A DNA stretch of 16,320 nt from Candidatus Faecalibacterium faecipullorum (GTDB taxonomy: Bacteria; Bacillota; Clostridia; Oscillospirales; Ruminococcaceae): contig DWXX01000050.1 of the NCBI GenBank assembly GCA_019118985.1, positions 1-16,320 of the forward strand. The letters are read 5' to 3'. Positions 14,145-16,320 of this stretch are shown piece after piece. The notes under the pieces are model-generated. The model was not told the DNA's origin. It saw only the letters and a program-made list of their open reading frames with translations, and made no database searches. The position numbers and the translations under genes were made by a program. Each line of letters starts with the position of its first letter. Positions within the stretch are counted from its first letter, which is position 1.

Positions 14145-14279
14145 TAGGGTGAGGGGGGTACCATTGACGGTGAACGATTCGTTCACCGTTCGGTCCTCGT
14201 TATCCACATGGTCACGGACGGCCTTCTGAGGGGTGGCGTACCCCAACACCTCGGCCACATCCTTGCCCACCAGCCAGAG
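14113..14279 (-). pseudogene. BRO-N antirepressor fragment B
   Basis: The minus strand reads LWLVGKDVAEVLGYATPQKA, VRDHVDNEDRTVNESFTVNG and INESGLYSLVR, most of a BRO-N domain. The domain start is cut by the right outer repeat at 14280 and the continuation by the inner element at 14109. It differs from fragment A in its centre, so the two derive from different antirepressor alleles rather than from one gene split by insertion. Confidence 0.75.
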
Positions 14280-14396
14280 CGTACTTCCGGTACTTTGCGT
14301 ACTTTTTTAAGTATGGGTATTTCCGGTAAAACCCCCTCAAAACGGGCGAATTACCCAAACCACCCCCCGCCCTTCCCAAAGCGGGAGAGCAGGGGC
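14280..14396 (+). repeat. Outer inverted repeat, right copy
   Basis: Inverse partner of 13510-13674, in three well-matched blocks. It begins CGTACTTCCGGTACTTTGCG at the fragment B boundary and ends GCGGGAGAGCAGGGGC. Confidence 0.85.
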
Positions 14397-14417
14397 ATTT
14401 GAATCCCTACATTATAG

Positions 14418-14439
14418 CCTCCCACGCGTGCGGGGGAGG
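14418..14439. repeat. REP-like GC palindrome, copy 3
   Basis: CCTCCCACGC and GCGGGGGAGG are arms with one mismatch around a two-base centre. It lies outside the outer repeats, so this family is dispersed independently of the island. CCTGCCCGGC follows ~25 bases later (14466), as it does after copy 1 (13919). Confidence 0.7.
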
Positions 14440-14506
14440 TGCCGAACGCAGTGAGGCGAAGTGGGCCTGCCCGGCTGCACCGCGTGCAAACAAGGCCCCC
14501 AAACCC

Positions 14507-14535
14507 TTGCATTTTTCCCGCAGCTGTGCTACAAT
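14507..14535 (+). promoter_or_regulatory. Sigma-A type promoter for thrS
   Basis: TTGCAT (14507-14512), a 17-base spacer, TACAAT (14530-14535). It lies about 370 bases before thrS, leaving room for the T-box leader. Confidence 0.8.
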
Positions 14536-14541
14536 CTGTGT

Positions 14542-14872
14542 AGTTTCATCCTGTCCAGGCGTGAGGGGGCCGCGGCGCGGTCTTCTTGGATGCGGACAAA
14601 CAGGGGCGGGCCTACGGGGCCGCAGAGAGGGCTGCCGCCGCTTGCGGCGCGCTGCAAGCAGCCCGGCCGCCGGCCGCCCCCTACCACCGCGGAGCGCGGA
14701 GGCGAACCTCTGCCGGGCGTGCCCGTTACAGCACAGCGAGAGGCGCGGGCCGGGCTTTGCTGCCCTGCCGGCGCAATTCGGGTGGAACCGTGGAGCGGTT
14801 TTTGCCAGACTGAACTGAATGGCGGCGCTTCATCCCGTACATGCTTTCTGCGGGATGGAGCGCCCCTTTTTG
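14542..14872 (+). ncRNA. T-box riboswitch leader (threonine)
   Basis: T-box leaders sense uncharged tRNA and let transcription continue into the synthetase gene. The conserved T-box sequence is seen as TCGGGTGGAACCGTGG (14778-14793) with the UGGA that pairs with the tRNA acceptor end. Upstream, GGGGCGGGCC can pair with GGCCGCCCC to close a stem whose internal loop has GGACAAACA on one side and CTACCACC on the other; ACC at 14683-14685, followed by A, is the likely threonine specifier codon. GCAGAGAGGG and CTGCAAGCAG fit the distal stem I loops. AUUCGG (14776-14781) can pair with CUGAAU (14815-14820) as an antiterminator helix. A terminator and thrS follow. The specifier assignment is inference from position. 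Confidence 0.9.
14824..14871 (+). terminator. T-box regulated terminator before thrS
   Basis: GGCGCTTCATCCCG (14824-14837) pairs with CGGGATGGAGCGCC (14851-14864) with one G-U pair, then CC and TTTTT (14867-14871). It would form when threonyl-tRNA is charged. Confidence 0.9.
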
Positions 14873-14905
14873 TTTTCCATGTTTCAGGAGAAAGGACACA
14901 ACGCT

Positions 14906-16320
<1,415 letters not shown>

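Larger units (their letters stand above)
13453..14506. other. Gene-free accessory island of nested repeats
   Basis: Between hicA and the thrS promoter about 1 kb holds no intact gene. It contains, left to right: the hicAB promoter, a left outer inverted repeat, an antirepressor fragment, a short element with 21-base terminal inverted repeats, a second antirepressor fragment, the right outer inverted repeat, and a REP-like palindrome. It looks like the scar of repeated insertion into a phage or mobile-element antirepressor locus. Confidence 0.7.

Noticed and set aside
13883..14439. CRISPR array
   Set aside because: The GC palindromes recur only three times at unequal spacing (about 150 and 390 bases), without spacer-sized units or cas genes.
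14461..14905. Small open frames in the thrS leader
   Set aside because: The sequence is explained by a T-box RNA; the frames have Arg/Ala-rich translations and no ribosome sites.

Overview
The window looks like chromosome of a high-GC Gram-positive gut anaerobe, most likely Clostridia of the Oscillospiraceae/Ruminococcaceae type (Faecalibacterium, Gemmiger, Subdoligranulum or Ruthenibacterium relatives). This rests on consensus sigma-A type promoters, strong AGGAGG ribosome sites, a T-box leader before thrS, a threonyl-tRNA synthetase lacking the TGS domain, CmpB-like and DUF1622 membrane proteins, and extreme C-ending codon bias. The genus is inference; no rRNA or marker alignment was possible.

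Left edge (1-2250): the 3' part of a large protein whose N-terminal piece is a DUF4157 (extracellular-contractile-injection-system associated) HExxH domain. The domain is GC-rich like the rest of the window, but the following ~1.8 kb payload is clearly AT-richer, so the gene looks chimeric. Then comes an ychF-mtnN operon with its own promoter (2257-4232). A minus-strand block follows: a small helical protein of unknown role, a GGDEF-like protein with a degenerate active site, and malQ (4243-7407). Divergent from malQ is a plus-strand run of an AlaX-type tRNA-editing protein, trmB and a CmpB-family membrane protein (7496-10552). A Tat-type lipoprotein gene (minus) and an rpiB-like isomerase plus DUF1622 gene (plus) diverge from two good promoters at 11393-11521.

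From 12822 the window becomes accessory. There is a hicA-hicB toxin-antitoxin pair whose promoter carries an operator-like dyad. Next to it is a ~0.9 kb gene-free, nested repeat island (13510-14396): long outer inverted repeats enclose two truncated antirepressor (BRO-N) fragments separated by a ~278-bp element with 21-bp perfect terminal inverted repeats. REP-like GC-rich palindromes are scattered through and beyond the island. This is the least explained part of the window.

The right edge returns to housekeeping: a consensus promoter, a threonine T-box riboswitch with terminator, and thrS, which runs off the window. Functionally much of the window serves translation and its quality control (YchF, AlaX, TrmB, ThrRS), with SAH/MTA recycling (MtnN), glycogen/maltodextrin metabolism (MalQ) and a sugar-phosphate isomerase beside it.
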